Assembly: GCA_937920105.1 (NCBI GenBank)
Contig: CALETH010000084.1
Span: 1-22,963, forward strand
From: an uncultured Bacteroidota bacterium
GTDB taxonomy: Bacteria > Bacteroidota > Ignavibacteria > UBA10030 > UBA8401
Reading direction: 5' to 3'
Length of the DNA stretch: 22,963 bases
In this document: piece by piece, positions 1 through 7,153 of the stretch
Numbering within the stretch: position 1 is the stretch's first letter
Layout: each line of letters opens with the position of its first letter
The notes under the pieces: model-generated
Databases searched by the model: none
What the model saw: only the letters and a program-made list of their open reading frames with translations
Told to the model about the DNA's origin: nothing
Position numbers and translations under genes: made by a program

Positions 1-123
1 TGATAATACTCCTGCATAATCATTTACTCTGCCTGATAAATATGGAATTTCTTCTGCAAAAAGTGAAAACGTACTTGATAAAAAAATATAACTATATGCT
101 AAGAAAATTATAAAATTATTCAT
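1..123 (-). CDS. TPM-domain (YgcG-like) protein, N-terminal part, cut by window edge
   Basis: An ATG at 123 opens a frame that stays open for all 41 codons to the window edge. Residues 1-23 form a signal peptide (hydrophobic run FIIFLAYSYIFL, cleavage likely after SLFA). The mature start follows with IPYLSGRVNDYAGVLS, which matches the opening of the TPM domain (PF04536), where a P-x-L-x-G-x-V-x-D-x-A-x-x-L-S pattern is the family hallmark. Known members are exported proteins with a phosphatase-like or photosystem-assembly fold, often followed by a transmembrane segment and a Gly-rich tail. That tail would lie outside the window. It is downstream of nadB on the same strand, with a hairpin repeat between them. 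Function is not known beyond the family; the family call rests on about 16 residues. Confidence 0.75.
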   Translation of the reverse strand, partial: MNNFIIFLAYSYIFLSSTFSLFAEEIPYLSGRVNDYAGVLS

Positions 124-144
124 CTTATATTTTTGGTAATAAAA

Positions 145-190
145 TGGATTTCTGCTTCCGCCCCGATAAATCGGGACAGGCAGGAATGAC
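145..190. repeat. 46-bp hairpin repeat (long form)
   Basis: Outer arms ATTTCTGC/GCAGGAAT (one wobble pair) surround an inner perfect hairpin CCCGAT-AA-ATCGGG (162-175). A copy at 15446-15491 has the same 46-bp length and differs at only four positions. It fills most of the gap between nadB and the TPM-domain gene. Confidence 0.8.
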
Positions 191-226
191 AAATTTTTGT
201 AATTTTAAATTTACAATTATTAATTT

Positions 227-1822
227 TCAATTAATAACGGTGTCTTTTAACCAATTTTTATCATCTCGTTGTGGATAATCTGTAGTATAATGAAGCCCGC
301 GACTTTCTTTTCGTTGCAATGCAGAACGAATAATAAGTTCTGCTACACAAGCAAGATTGCGAAGTTCCAACAAACCTTCTGTTACTTTTGTGCGACGATA
401 AAAATCTGTTATTTCTTCTACAATAAGATTAATGCGGCGTTGTGCTCTTTCTAAACGATAATTGGAACGAACTATTCCAACATAATCCCACATAATTTGT
501 TGGATTTCTTTTCTATCATGAGAAATTAAAATCCATTCTTCGCTATTGATTGTTCCGCTATCATCCCATTCGGGAATTTCCGGAATGGAATTTTTTGTTG
601 GAATATCTTTTCTACTTTCTTCCGCTGCTCGATGTGAAAACACTAATCCTTCTAATAAAGAATTACTGGCAAGTCGGTTTGCTCCGTGAACTCCTGTCAT
701 TGTTACTTCACCACTGGCGTATAAATTTATAATATTTGTTTTTCCATACAAATCTGTAATAACTCCTCCACAAGAATAATGTGCCGCTGGAACTACAGGA
801 ATATATTCTTTTGTAATATCTATTTTATAATTGTGCAAACATCGTTCGTAAATATTGGGAAAATGTTCTTTCACAGTTTTTGGGTTGAGGTGTGTTATAT
901 CTAAATAGACAAATTCATCTCCACTTTTTTTCAATTCCGTATCAATGGCTCGTGCAACAATATCTCGTGGTGCGAGGGATTCGCGTGTGTCGTATTTTTT
1001 CATGAAATCTTCGCCAGATTTTGTACGAAGTATTCCACCAAAACCGCGTACTGCTTCTGAAATGAGAAATGATGGTGAGCCAGAGTTATAAAGTGTTGTT
1101 GGATGAAATTGAATAAATTCCATATTAGCAATTTTTGCTCCTGCACGATATGCCATCGCAATTCCATCTCCTGTTGCAATGCGTGGGTTTGTGGTGTGAA
1201 GATAGACTTGACCTGCTCCTCCTGTTGCCAGCATTGTTGTTTTGGCAAGAAATTTTTTTACGATATTTTTTTGTATATCTAATACGTATGCACCCCAACA
1301 ATGAATGGTATCTTGTTGTTGTTTTTCTGTTTTGATGAGATGATGTTCGGTGATGAGGTCTATAGAAAGATGGTCTTCATACACAGTGATGTTTGGATGG
1401 TTTGCAACGTGTGTGAGAAGTGCTCGTTCAATTTCTTTTCCAGTAAGGTCTGCTGCGTGTACGATGCGATGCTTGGAGTGTCCGCCTTCTTTTCCTAAAT
1501 CTAAATTTTTTCCATGCTGAGTAAATTGTGTTCCAAACACGATGAGTTCTTTAATTCTTTGTGGACCTTCTTGCACTAAAATTTCTACCACTTTTTTATG
1601 ACATAATCCGGCACCGGCGTTAAGTGTATCCGCAATGTGTAAATCAAAAGAATCATCGGAAGAAATGACAGAGGCAATTCCGCCTTGTGCGTAGTTGGTG
1701 TTGGATTCTGCTTTTTCTTTTTTAGTTACAATGGCAACTGTTCCACTATCAGCAATTTTGAGTGCGTAAAAAAGTCCGGCAACCCCACTGCCGAGAATTA
1801 AGTAATCTGTACGGATTTCCAT
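227..1822 (-). CDS. nadB: L-aspartate oxidase NadB
   Basis: NadB oxidises L-aspartate to iminoaspartate with FAD, the first step of de novo NAD synthesis in the cytoplasm. NadA then condenses the product to quinolinate; nadA and nadC are not in this window. The 531 residues are the usual family length. The N-terminal dinucleotide-binding motif GSGVAG is at residues 11-16, followed by NYAQGGIAS (43-51), the substrate-region motif HRIVHAADLTG, ATGGAGQVY, FIQFHPTTLY, and the C-terminal flavin-binding stretch VTMTGVHGANRLASNSLLEG. These distinguish it from succinate dehydrogenase SdhA and fumarate reductase, whose overall fold it shares. The ATG at 1822 places the FAD motif at the usual distance. 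It sits alone between two palindromic repeats, so it may have its own promoter, which I could not identify. Confidence 0.96.
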   Translation of the reverse strand: MEIRTDYLILGSGVAGLFYALKIADSGTVAIVTKKEKAESNTNYAQGGIASVISSDDSFDLHIADTLNAGAGLCHKKVVEILVQEGPQRIKELIVFGTQFTQHGKNLDLGKEGGHSKHRIVHAADLTGKEIERALLTHVANHPNITVYEDHLSIDLITEHHLIKTEKQQQDTIHCWGAYVLDIQKNIVKKFLAKTTMLATGGAGQVYLHTTNPRIATGDGIAMAYRAGAKIANMEFIQFHPTTLYNSGSPSFLISEAVRGFGGILRTKSGEDFMKKYDTRESLAPRDIVARAIDTELKKSGDEFVYLDITHLNPKTVKEHFPNIYERCLHNYKIDITKEYIPVVPAAHYSCGGVITDLYGKTNIINLYASGEVTMTGVHGANRLASNSLLEGLVFSHRAAEESRKDIPTKNSIPEIPEWDDSGTINSEEWILISHDRKEIQQIMWDYVGIVRSNYRLERAQRRINLIVEEITDFYRRTKVTEGLLELRNLACVAELIIRSALQRKESRGLHYTTDYPQRDDKNWLKDTVIN

Positions 1823-1844
1823 GATTTAAATTTTTCTTCTTAAT

Positions 1845-1877
1845 AGACCTCACAGGTTTTAAAAACCTGTGAGGTCT
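1845..1877. repeat. 33-bp perfect palindrome, 1-nt centre
   Basis: Two perfect 16-bp arms (AGACCTCACAGGTTTT and its complement) flank a single A at 1861. It lies 23 bp upstream of the nadB start and downstream of the terminator of the beta-barrel gene. The architecture matches the palindromes at 1964-1998 and 4884-4916. Confidence 0.85.
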
Positions 1878-1915
1878 TAATTGTGGCAATAAAATAGTAA
1901 TTCTTTTCTCAAAAT

Positions 1916-1951
1916 AAAAAAGGTGTTTCGCATTTCGGCAAAACACCTTTT
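1916..1951 (-). terminator. intrinsic terminator of the beta-barrel gene
   Basis: An 11-bp stem (1918-1928 with 1941-1951, arms AAAAGGTGTTT/AAACACCTTTT) has a 12-nt loop. Read on the minus strand it is followed by a run of T. It lies about 50 nt after the stop of the gene at 2005-2712. Confidence 0.8.
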
Positions 1952-1963
1952 GAATCTTATAAC

Positions 1964-1998
1964 AAGAATACAAAAGTTTTAAAAACTTTTGTATTCTT
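1964..1998. repeat. 35-bp palindrome, 1-nt centre
   Basis: Arms of 17 bp (AAGAATACAAAAGTTTT and its perfect complement) surround a single A at 1981. It begins 6 bp after the stop codon of the beta-barrel gene and precedes the intrinsic terminator. Confidence 0.8.
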
Positions 1999-2004
1999 AC
2001 ATAT

Positions 2005-2712
2005 TTAGAAGTAAACATTTAACAATAATGACATTGTATTTTGTCCAAATCCAATTTGAGAACCACTACCACCAACAGTTGTTGTAGTTGCTGCTTGTGT
2101 TGTTACTGTTACATCTGCTGCAGTCATAGAAGCAAAACCTAATTTATATTCTCCAGCAAGACTTAATTCTTTAGTAATGAAATATTCAACACCAAACATT
2201 AAACCAACACCTAATGTTGTTCCTGCAAAAAGAGAATTTACTCCATTTTTATAGGTATAGCCACCATTTTGGGTTGTATTTTGGAATTGACCACTTGCTG
2301 CTTTATCTTTCTTTTCATTTGATGTGGTTGCAAACATAAAACCAAGACCCATATATGGTTTTACACGGTTATTTTGCATCATATACATTAATACATCTGC
2401 ACCAATTCCAAATGTTGTTTCATCAAAAGTTCCATTTGTTCCAGCTTGATTACCCATTGCTGCTGCATCCCATGGGTCAACTTCTGAATTCATTCCGAAT
2501 CGTATCATCCCACGTACTGCCATATCACTGTTTAAATAGTATTTCATACCAATACCGTAGGGAGAATATGAATTGGCTTTTAAGTTGCCAATAAAACCAT
2601 CTACGTTAAAAAGTAATGCTTTTGTGCCAGATGCAAAATTTGTTACATCTTGAGCAAAAGATGCGGTTGTTGTTATTGCAACAACTGCTATAACTGCAAG
2701 GATTTTTTTCAT
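2005..2712 (-). CDS. outer-membrane beta-barrel protein
   Basis: A 235-residue exported protein. Residues 1-20 are a clear signal peptide (MKKILAVIAVVAITTTASFA, cleavage before QD). The mature part alternates polar and hydrophobic residues with many aromatics and Gly, as in an 8-to-10-stranded porin-like barrel. It ends in NTMSLLLNVYF, with the terminal Phe expected of an outer-membrane strand recognised by BamA. A frame with an earlier ATG at 2727 exists, but I chose 2712 because GGAG stands 9 nt before it and the signal peptide starts there. The gene is monocistronic, with its own promoter (2770-2798) and terminator (1916-1951). Specific substrate or role is not recognisable; the closest description is the generic OmpA-N/opacity-like barrel found in this phylum. 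Confidence 0.8.
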   Translation of the reverse strand: MKKILAVIAVVAITTTASFAQDVTNFASGTKALLFNVDGFIGNLKANSYSPYGIGMKYYLNSDMAVRGMIRFGMNSEVDPWDAAAMGNQAGTNGTFDETTFGIGADVLMYMMQNNRVKPYMGLGFMFATTSNEKKDKAASGQFQNTTQNGGYTYKNGVNSLFAGTTLGVGLMFGVEYFITKELSLAGEYKLGFASMTAADVTVTTQAATTTTVGGSGSQIGFGQNTMSLLLNVYF

Positions 2713-2769
2713 TGAAAAAATCTCCATAAATGTTAATAGATAATGAATTAGTTAATTTTTTTGCTTTAG

Positions 2770-2798
2770 AAGATATGATTTTAGAATGAAAAAGTCAA
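2770..2798 (-). promoter_or_regulatory. sigma-70-like promoter of the beta-barrel gene
   Basis: On the minus strand a TTGACT -35 box (2798-2793) and a TATCTT -10 box (2775-2770) are separated by exactly 17 bp. This predicts a 5' leader of about 50 nt before the ATG at 2712. Confidence 0.6.
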
Positions 2799-2866
2799 TA
2801 AGTTTTTATAGGGTTGTGATTGTTGTCATTTGCACAAAAAATATTGATATTTGCAATTACAATTTC

Positions 2867-2897
2867 TGGATTCCCGCTAAAAACATGCGGGAATGAC
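2867..2897. repeat. 31-bp hairpin repeat (short form)
   Basis: Arms ATTCCCGC/GCGGGAAT enclose TAAAAACAT, with flanks TGG and GAC. The copy at 20968-20998 differs at two positions. A third, at 11315-11345, carries paired stem changes. It lies 9 bp downstream of the argD-type gene stop. Confidence 0.8.
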
Positions 2898-2906
2898 TAG
2901 TTCTTA

Positions 2907-4082
2907 TTATTCCCTTATCACTTTCTCAAACACTGTAAGAAATTCGTCAATTTCTTTTTGTGTGATAATGAGTGGTGGAACAATTCGGATAACATTTACT
3001 GCCGTTGCGTTTGCAATGACGTTGTATTGCAACATTTTTTCTACTATTGGTGCGGATTCTTGTGTGAGTTCTATTCCCAACATAAGACCAAAGCCACGAA
3101 TTTCTTTTATAATAGAATAATGTGTTTTGAGTGCATTCAATTTTTCTACAAAATATTGAGAAATTTGTTGAACATGATTGAGAAGTTTTTCTTTTTCTAT
3201 AATATCTAAAACGGCAAGTCCTGCAGCACATGCAACGGGATTTCCACCGAAGGTTGTTCCGTGAGTTCCGTAGGTCCACACATCTGCTACTTTTTTTGTT
3301 CCGATAATTGCTCCAAGTGGAAGTCCGCCACCAATGGGTTTTGCCAGTGTGATGACATCGGGAACAAGTCCGAAATGTTCGTAACTAAAAATTTTTCCTG
3401 TGCGTCCAATTCCTGCTTGTATTTCATCTGCAATAATCAAGAAATTATATTTTTCTCGTAATTCATGTAATATTGTAATAAATTCTGATGTTACGGAAAC
3501 TATCCCTCCTTCCCCTTGAATACATTCTAATATAATTGCAGCAGTGTTTTCATTTACTTTCTTCTTTACATCTTTAACATCATTAAAGTTAATTACTCCA
3601 CAATTTGGTAAAAATGGTTCGTAGCCATCTCGATATTTTTCTTTATCCATAATGGAAAGTGCACCCATTGTTCTTCCGCTAAATCCGTTACTCATTCCGT
3701 AAATATGAGTTTTATTTTTTGCTTTTCCCCATTTGCGTGCAAGTTTGATTGCTGCTTCGGTTGCTTCTGTTCCGCTGTTGGAAAAAAATATTTTTTCTGC
3801 TTTTGCGTAGGTAAGCAATTTTTCTGCAAGTTGTACTTGTGGTTCTTGTATAAAAAAATTAGAAAGATGGATATATTTTTTTGATTGTTCTGTTATGGCT
3901 TTGATTATTGCTGGATGTGAATTTCCTAATGGGTTAACAGCAATTCCTGCTAACATGTCTAAATATTTTTTCCCATCTTTTGTAAAAATGTAACACCCTT
4001 CTGCTTTTTCTACATGAAGTGGAAGCCGTTTATATGTTCTGAAAAAATGTTGTCCTTCTTTTGTTTGTAGTTCGTTGTTCAT
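2907..4082 (-). CDS. argD: acetylornithine/succinyldiaminopimelate-type aminotransferase (ArgD family)
   Basis: A class-III PLP aminotransferase of 391 residues, the normal length for ArgD. Visible motifs are GGNSHP-like NPLGNSHPAI (50-59), SNSGTEATEAAIKLAR (101-116), the cofactor motif ADEIQAGIGRTG (218-229), the Schiff-base lysine K248 in TLAKPIGGGLPLG, and GTTFGGNPVACAAG. ArgD transfers the amino group of glutamate to N-acetylglutamate semialdehyde in arginine synthesis; some members act on the succinyl-DAP intermediate of lysine synthesis. No other arginine genes are nearby, so ornithine or 4-aminobutyrate aminotransferase specificity is possible though less likely from the motifs. The start codon lies against a short tandem repeat, so the first residues (NNELQT) are encoded by repeat DNA; no other start fits, because the next Met is inside the conserved fold. 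Confidence 0.85.
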   Translation of the reverse strand: MNNELQTKEGQHFFRTYKRLPLHVEKAEGCYIFTKDGKKYLDMLAGIAVNPLGNSHPAIIKAITEQSKKYIHLSNFFIQEPQVQLAEKLLTYAKAEKIFFSNSGTEATEAAIKLARKWGKAKNKTHIYGMSNGFSGRTMGALSIMDKEKYRDGYEPFLPNCGVINFNDVKDVKKKVNENTAAIILECIQGEGGIVSVTSEFITILHELREKYNFLIIADEIQAGIGRTGKIFSYEHFGLVPDVITLAKPIGGGLPLGAIIGTKKVADVWTYGTHGTTFGGNPVACAAGLAVLDIIEKEKLLNHVQQISQYFVEKLNALKTHYSIIKEIRGFGLMLGIELTQESAPIVEKMLQYNVIANATAVNVIRIVPPLIITQKEIDEFLTVFEKVIRE

Positions 4083-4109
4083 TAGTTTTTGGTTTGTAGT
4101 TTGTTGTTC
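4064..4109. repeat. 17-bp tandem repeat across the argD start
   Basis: TTTGTAGTTCGTTGTTC (4064-4080) recurs as TTTGTAGTTTGTTGTTC (4093-4109), 29 bp away with one mismatch. The first copy lies inside the first codons of the ArgD-type gene. Confidence 0.7.
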
Positions 4110-4128
4110 TTGGTTTTTCCGGCCACAG

Positions 4129-4150
4129 ATTTTTTAAATGTTTAAAAAAT
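4129..4150. repeat. AT-only palindrome
   Basis: Perfect 10-bp arms ATTTTTTAAA/TTTAAAAAAT surround TG. It sits in the 189-bp gap between coaE and the argD-type gene, next to GCCACAGATTT (4122-4132), a string that recurs at 10097-10107. It may be a hairpin terminator for coaE, but the arms are purely A/T. Confidence 0.4.
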
Positions 4151-4271
4151 AGAACGCTGATTTGTTAAGATTATTATTATTTTTACTGAAAAAATATTTT
4201 GTTTTTTTTACTTCAACAGGACACACCCCAACCCCTCTCCTTCACACAAACAAACACACAGAGGGGAGTTA

Positions 4272-4862
4272 TTATAGTTTTGAAAAAATTGTATCAAAAA
4301 ATTGTATTGTGGTTTTGAGTTCTGAAAGTGTTCCGTTATTATAAAGAACAAAATCTGCTTTTTCTACGATTTTTTCCGTTGAAAGTTGATTCTGCATTCG
4401 TTGTTGTACTTCTTCTTTTGTTTTTGTATCTCGTTCACATACTCGTTGAATTCTTTTTTCTTCATCCGCAACTATGGCAAGAATGTATTCTACTTTTTCA
4501 TGTAACTCGGTTTCAAAAAATAGTGCGGCTTCTATAAGAATATAATGATGTGATGAATATTGTTGAGATTGTTTTTCTATTTCTTGAATTACGTACGGGT
4601 GAATTATAGAATTGAGTTTTGCAAGTTCTTTTGGATTATTGAATACTCGATGAGCAAGATAAGAACGATTGAGTGTATTTTCTTTGTAGGATTCTTTTCC
4701 AAAATATTCAAGAATGTTTTTTTTAATAATAGGATTTGTGTTTGTGAGTGTGTGAGAAATTTCATCTGCATAAATAACGGGAATGCCTTTTTCATGAAAA
4801 AGGCGGCAGACAGTGGTTTTTCCACTTCCAATGCCGCCGGTTACTCCGATAAGAATTGACAT
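4272..4862 (-). CDS. coaE: dephospho-CoA kinase CoaE
   Basis: CoaE phosphorylates the 3'-hydroxyl of dephospho-CoA with ATP, the last step of coenzyme A synthesis. The 196 residues are the usual length. The P-loop GGIGSGKT spans residues 9-16. The substrate region YADEISH follows near residue 31, and the lid/core motif HPYVIQEIE and LIEAALFFETELHEKVEYILAIVADEEKRIQRVCERD are in the expected order. An ATG at 4862 places the P-loop at the very N-terminus as usual. It follows rny on the same strand, separated by a 33-bp palindrome. The stop is followed by an AT-rich, repeat-containing gap before the argD-type gene. Confidence 0.95.
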   Translation of the reverse strand: MSILIGVTGGIGSGKTTVCRLFHEKGIPVIYADEISHTLTNTNPIIKKNILEYFGKESYKENTLNRSYLAHRVFNNPKELAKLNSIIHPYVIQEIEKQSQQYSSHHYILIEAALFFETELHEKVEYILAIVADEEKRIQRVCERDTKTKEEVQQRMQNQLSTEKIVEKADFVLYNNGTLSELKTTIQFFDTIFSKL

Positions 4863-4883
4863 AAGTTTATATCAAAAATAAAG

Positions 4884-4916
4884 AACCCTGTTAGAGTTTC
4901 AAACTCTGACAGGGTT
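4884..4916. repeat. 33-bp palindrome, 1-nt centre
   Basis: 16-bp arms AACCCTGTTAGAGTTT and AAACTCTGACAGGGTT flank a single C at 4900, with one mismatched pair that would be G-U in RNA. It fills the gap between rny and coaE. Confidence 0.8.
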
Positions 4917-4930
4917 TGTAATGAAAATTT

Positions 4931-6523
4931 TTACTTTGCGTAGGAAACTGAACGGACTTCTCGAATTACTACAACTTTAATTTGCCCAGGATATTCCATT
5001 TCTTGTTGAATTTTTCGTGCAATATCATTTGCTAATTGGTCTGCGGTAAAATCATCTACTTTGTCATGCTCTACCATTACACGAATTTCTCTTCCTGCTT
5101 GAATTGCGTACGTTTTTGCAACTCCTTCAAATGATTGTGCAAGTCCTTCTAATTTTTCCAATCGTTTGACATATCCTTCTACAGATTCTCTTCTTGCTCC
5201 GGGTCTTGCTCCACTGATTGCATCTGCTGCTTGTACTATTGCGGAGATTGGATGTTCCATTGGAATATCATCATGATGTGCACCAACAGCGTTAATAACA
5301 ATTGCATTTTCACCGTATTTTTTTATAAGTTCCATTCCTAAAAGTGCATGTGGACCTTCTACACTTTTATCAATTGTTTTTCCAATATCATGAAGCAAAC
5401 CAGCACGTTTTGCTACATTAATATCCAATCCAAGTTCGGATGCCATAACGCTACAAATGTATGCTGTTTCTATACTGTGTTGAAGCAAATTTTGTCCATA
5501 ACTTGAACGATATTTCATTCTTCCAATGTGTTTGATAATTTCTTTGTGTGCACCGGGAAGACCTATTTCTAATAAAGCGCCTTCACCAGTACGGATGATT
5601 TCTTCTTCTAATTCGCTTTTTACTTTTTCTACCACTTCTTCTATTCTTGCTGGATGAATCCTTCCATCGGCAATGAGTCGCTCTAAAGAAATTTTTGCAA
5701 CTTCTCTACGAAATGCATCAAAACCGGAAAGAATAACTGCTTCGGGTGTATCATCCACAATAACATCAACTCCTGTTGCGGCTTCAAAGGCACGAATGTT
5801 TCTTCCTTCTTTTCCGATGATGCGTCCTTTTAATTCATCGTTTCCTAAATTGAGTACGCTGACTGTGGTTTCTACTGCGTGGTCTGATGCGGAACGTTGG
5901 ATTGCTTGTACAATAATTTTTTGTGCTTCTTTTTTTGCTTCTTCTTTTGCTTTATCTCGAACATCTTTAATATATTGTGCTGATTCTGTTTTTGCTGTAT
6001 TCAACAAATTTTCCATGAGATGTTTTTTGGCTTCTTCACGGGACATTCCTGCTACGCGTTCTAACCGAGCACTTTGTTCGGCAATGATTCCTTCAAGTTT
6101 TTGTTTTTGCTCTGTCACCATTCCTTCAAATTCTTGATGTTTTTGTTGAAGAAATTTGCTTTTATCTTCATTTTGTTTTTCAATGCGTTGAACATCTTTT
6201 TCTTTTTTATTCACTAAATCTAATTTGCGATTAAGTTCTTCTTCTTTTGTTTTTATTTCTCGTTCTGCAGAAGAAACTTTTCTATTACGTTCACTAACAT
6301 CTTCATCATATTCGCGTTTTTTCTTATACCATTCGTCTTTGACTTCAAGAAGTTTTTCTTTTTTGATTGCCGTTGCATCTTTTTCTGCATCTTCAAGAAT
6401 TTTTTTTGCTCGTTCTTCTACACTGGCAATTTTATTTTCTCCGGAACGTTTATTAATCTGCCATCCAATAAAAAATGCTATGATGGCAACAGTGATAGTA
6501 ATAATAATTGGTAGGATTTCCAT
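4931..6523 (-). CDS. rny: ribonuclease Y
   Basis: RNase Y is the membrane-anchored endoribonuclease that starts mRNA decay in many bacteria lacking RNase E. The 530-residue product has, in order: an N-terminal transmembrane helix (ILPIIITITVAIIAFFIGW), a long charged coiled coil (about residues 30-190), a KH RNA-binding domain with the motif GRIIGKEGRNIRAFE, and an HD metal-dependent hydrolase domain with LLHDIGKTID and GAHHDD. A frame extends to an ATG at 6595, but that start lies inside the 6S RNA structure. The ATG at 6523 has GGAG 8 nt upstream and puts the membrane helix at the terminus, as in known RNase Y. It is downstream of zapA and the structured RNA, so it may be expressed from a promoter in that gap or by readthrough. 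Confidence 0.95.
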   Translation of the reverse strand: MEILPIIITITVAIIAFFIGWQINKRSGENKIASVEERAKKILEDAEKDATAIKKEKLLEVKDEWYKKKREYDEDVSERNRKVSSAEREIKTKEEELNRKLDLVNKKEKDVQRIEKQNEDKSKFLQQKHQEFEGMVTEQKQKLEGIIAEQSARLERVAGMSREEAKKHLMENLLNTAKTESAQYIKDVRDKAKEEAKKEAQKIIVQAIQRSASDHAVETTVSVLNLGNDELKGRIIGKEGRNIRAFEAATGVDVIVDDTPEAVILSGFDAFRREVAKISLERLIADGRIHPARIEEVVEKVKSELEEEIIRTGEGALLEIGLPGAHKEIIKHIGRMKYRSSYGQNLLQHSIETAYICSVMASELGLDINVAKRAGLLHDIGKTIDKSVEGPHALLGMELIKKYGENAIVINAVGAHHDDIPMEHPISAIVQAADAISGARPGARRESVEGYVKRLEKLEGLAQSFEGVAKTYAIQAGREIRVMVEHDKVDDFTADQLANDIARKIQQEMEYPGQIKVVVIREVRSVSYAK

Positions 6524-6566
6524 AAATAATTCTCCGTAAATATTAGGTGGTGTTATTGGAAGGAAT

Positions 6567-6781
6567 AAAAAATCCGTACTATTAACTATAGCCAAGTGTA
6601 ATGGAAGAACCTCTTGCTTTACACGGTGGGTACCTGCCTAATCGTTTCTTGCTTCCACTGTTTTGCGTTTGCAAAATTCACGGCTGTGAATGAGGCCTGC
6701 AATATGACGTTTATAAGTCAAATTCCCTAATAAAAAAATGTTAGGTTCTTTATTATTGTTTGGCTATAGTGAACAGTACGG
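6567..6781 (-). ncRNA. ssrS: 6S RNA (SsrS) candidate
   Basis: Read on the minus strand, this gap between zapA and rny folds as a long rod. CCGTACT (6781-6775) pairs with AGTACGG (6580-6574). A 4x4 internal loop follows, then a perfect 11-bp helix ACTATAGCCAA (6770-6760) with TTGGCTATAGT (6595-6585). A symmetric 10x10 loop comes next, then AGAACCT (6749-6743) with AGGTTCT (6612-6606). The middle would be the large open bubble, capped by small hairpins TTCAC-AGCC-GTGAA and TTTTGC-AAAC-GCAAAA. The closing stem is followed by TTTTTT (6572-6567), as in an intrinsic terminator. Size (about 185-208 nt), rod shape with central bubble and the zapA neighbourhood (also the location in E. coli) fit 6S RNA, which binds sigma-70 RNA polymerase as a promoter mimic. 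No database match was possible. Confidence 0.72.
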
Positions 6782-6786
6782 ACGTA

Positions 6787-7113
6787 CTATTGTTCTTGCG
6801 GAATTTCTTGAGCGTTTTCTTGGTTTGGTATTTCTTGAAGTTCTGTATCAAGATGTTGTGTAAGTTTTCTTAATTCAAGTTCAAGACCGTGAAGAAAATC
6901 AGAAGTATTATTTTTCTCCTTCATTAAATCTTCAGTAATGTTCAAAGCAGCAAGAACGGAAATTGTAAGTGGTGGTTGTTCAGGAATTTTTTTATGAATA
7001 CTGCTAATCATCGTATCCACATAACCAGCAACTTTTTTCGTGAATTCTTCGTTTTCTCCTCGTAGAGGATATTCTGCTCCGAATATTTTTACTTTAACGC
7101 TTTTTCGTTCCAT
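6787..7113 (-). CDS. zapA: cell division protein ZapA
   Basis: ZapA binds FtsZ polymers and promotes Z-ring bundling at the division site. The 108 residues fit the family. The N-terminal globular part is recognisable (KVKIFGAEYPLRGENEEFTKKVAGYVD near residues 7-33), followed by the helix SVLAALNITEDLMKEK and a C-terminal coiled coil through HGLELELRKLTQHLD. The stop codon is only 5 bp before the first paired base of the 6S RNA candidate, so the two may share a transcript. A coiled-coil gene lies 40 bp upstream and is probably its partner. No Shine-Dalgarno sequence precedes the ATG. Confidence 0.88.
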   Translation of the reverse strand: MERKSVKVKIFGAEYPLRGENEEFTKKVAGYVDTMISSIHKKIPEQPPLTISVLAALNITEDLMKEKNNTSDFLHGLELELRKLTQHLDTELQEIPNQENAQEIPQEQ

Positions 7114-7153
7114 AAGTTTGAAAATGTATCAACCAAATAATCCAAACAATAAT

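Noticed and set aside
1000..1248. Open frames inside nadB, pheT, thrS and others on both strands
   Set aside because: All overlap well-recognised conserved proteins, have no start signals and have shadow-like composition.
4231..4270. CCCCTC and GAGGGG as a coaE terminator hairpin
   Set aside because: Only six clean pairs with a 23-nt loop, and no T run on the minus strand after it. It may be a degenerate repeat, but there is no support for termination.
1845..4916. CRISPR array or attachment sites from the many palindromes
   Set aside because: Repeats are dispersed singly, not regularly spaced, and no cas, integrase or transposase gene is present.
5673..6137. Plus-strand open frame of 154 codons inside rny
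   Set aside because: Antisense to conserved KH and coiled-coil coding; Ser/Phe-rich composition is that expected of a reverse-frame shadow.
6524..6595. Longer RNase Y start at 6595
   Set aside because: The extension lies inside the 6S RNA stem and lacks a ribosome-binding site; the ATG at 6523 has GGAG and starts with the membrane helix.
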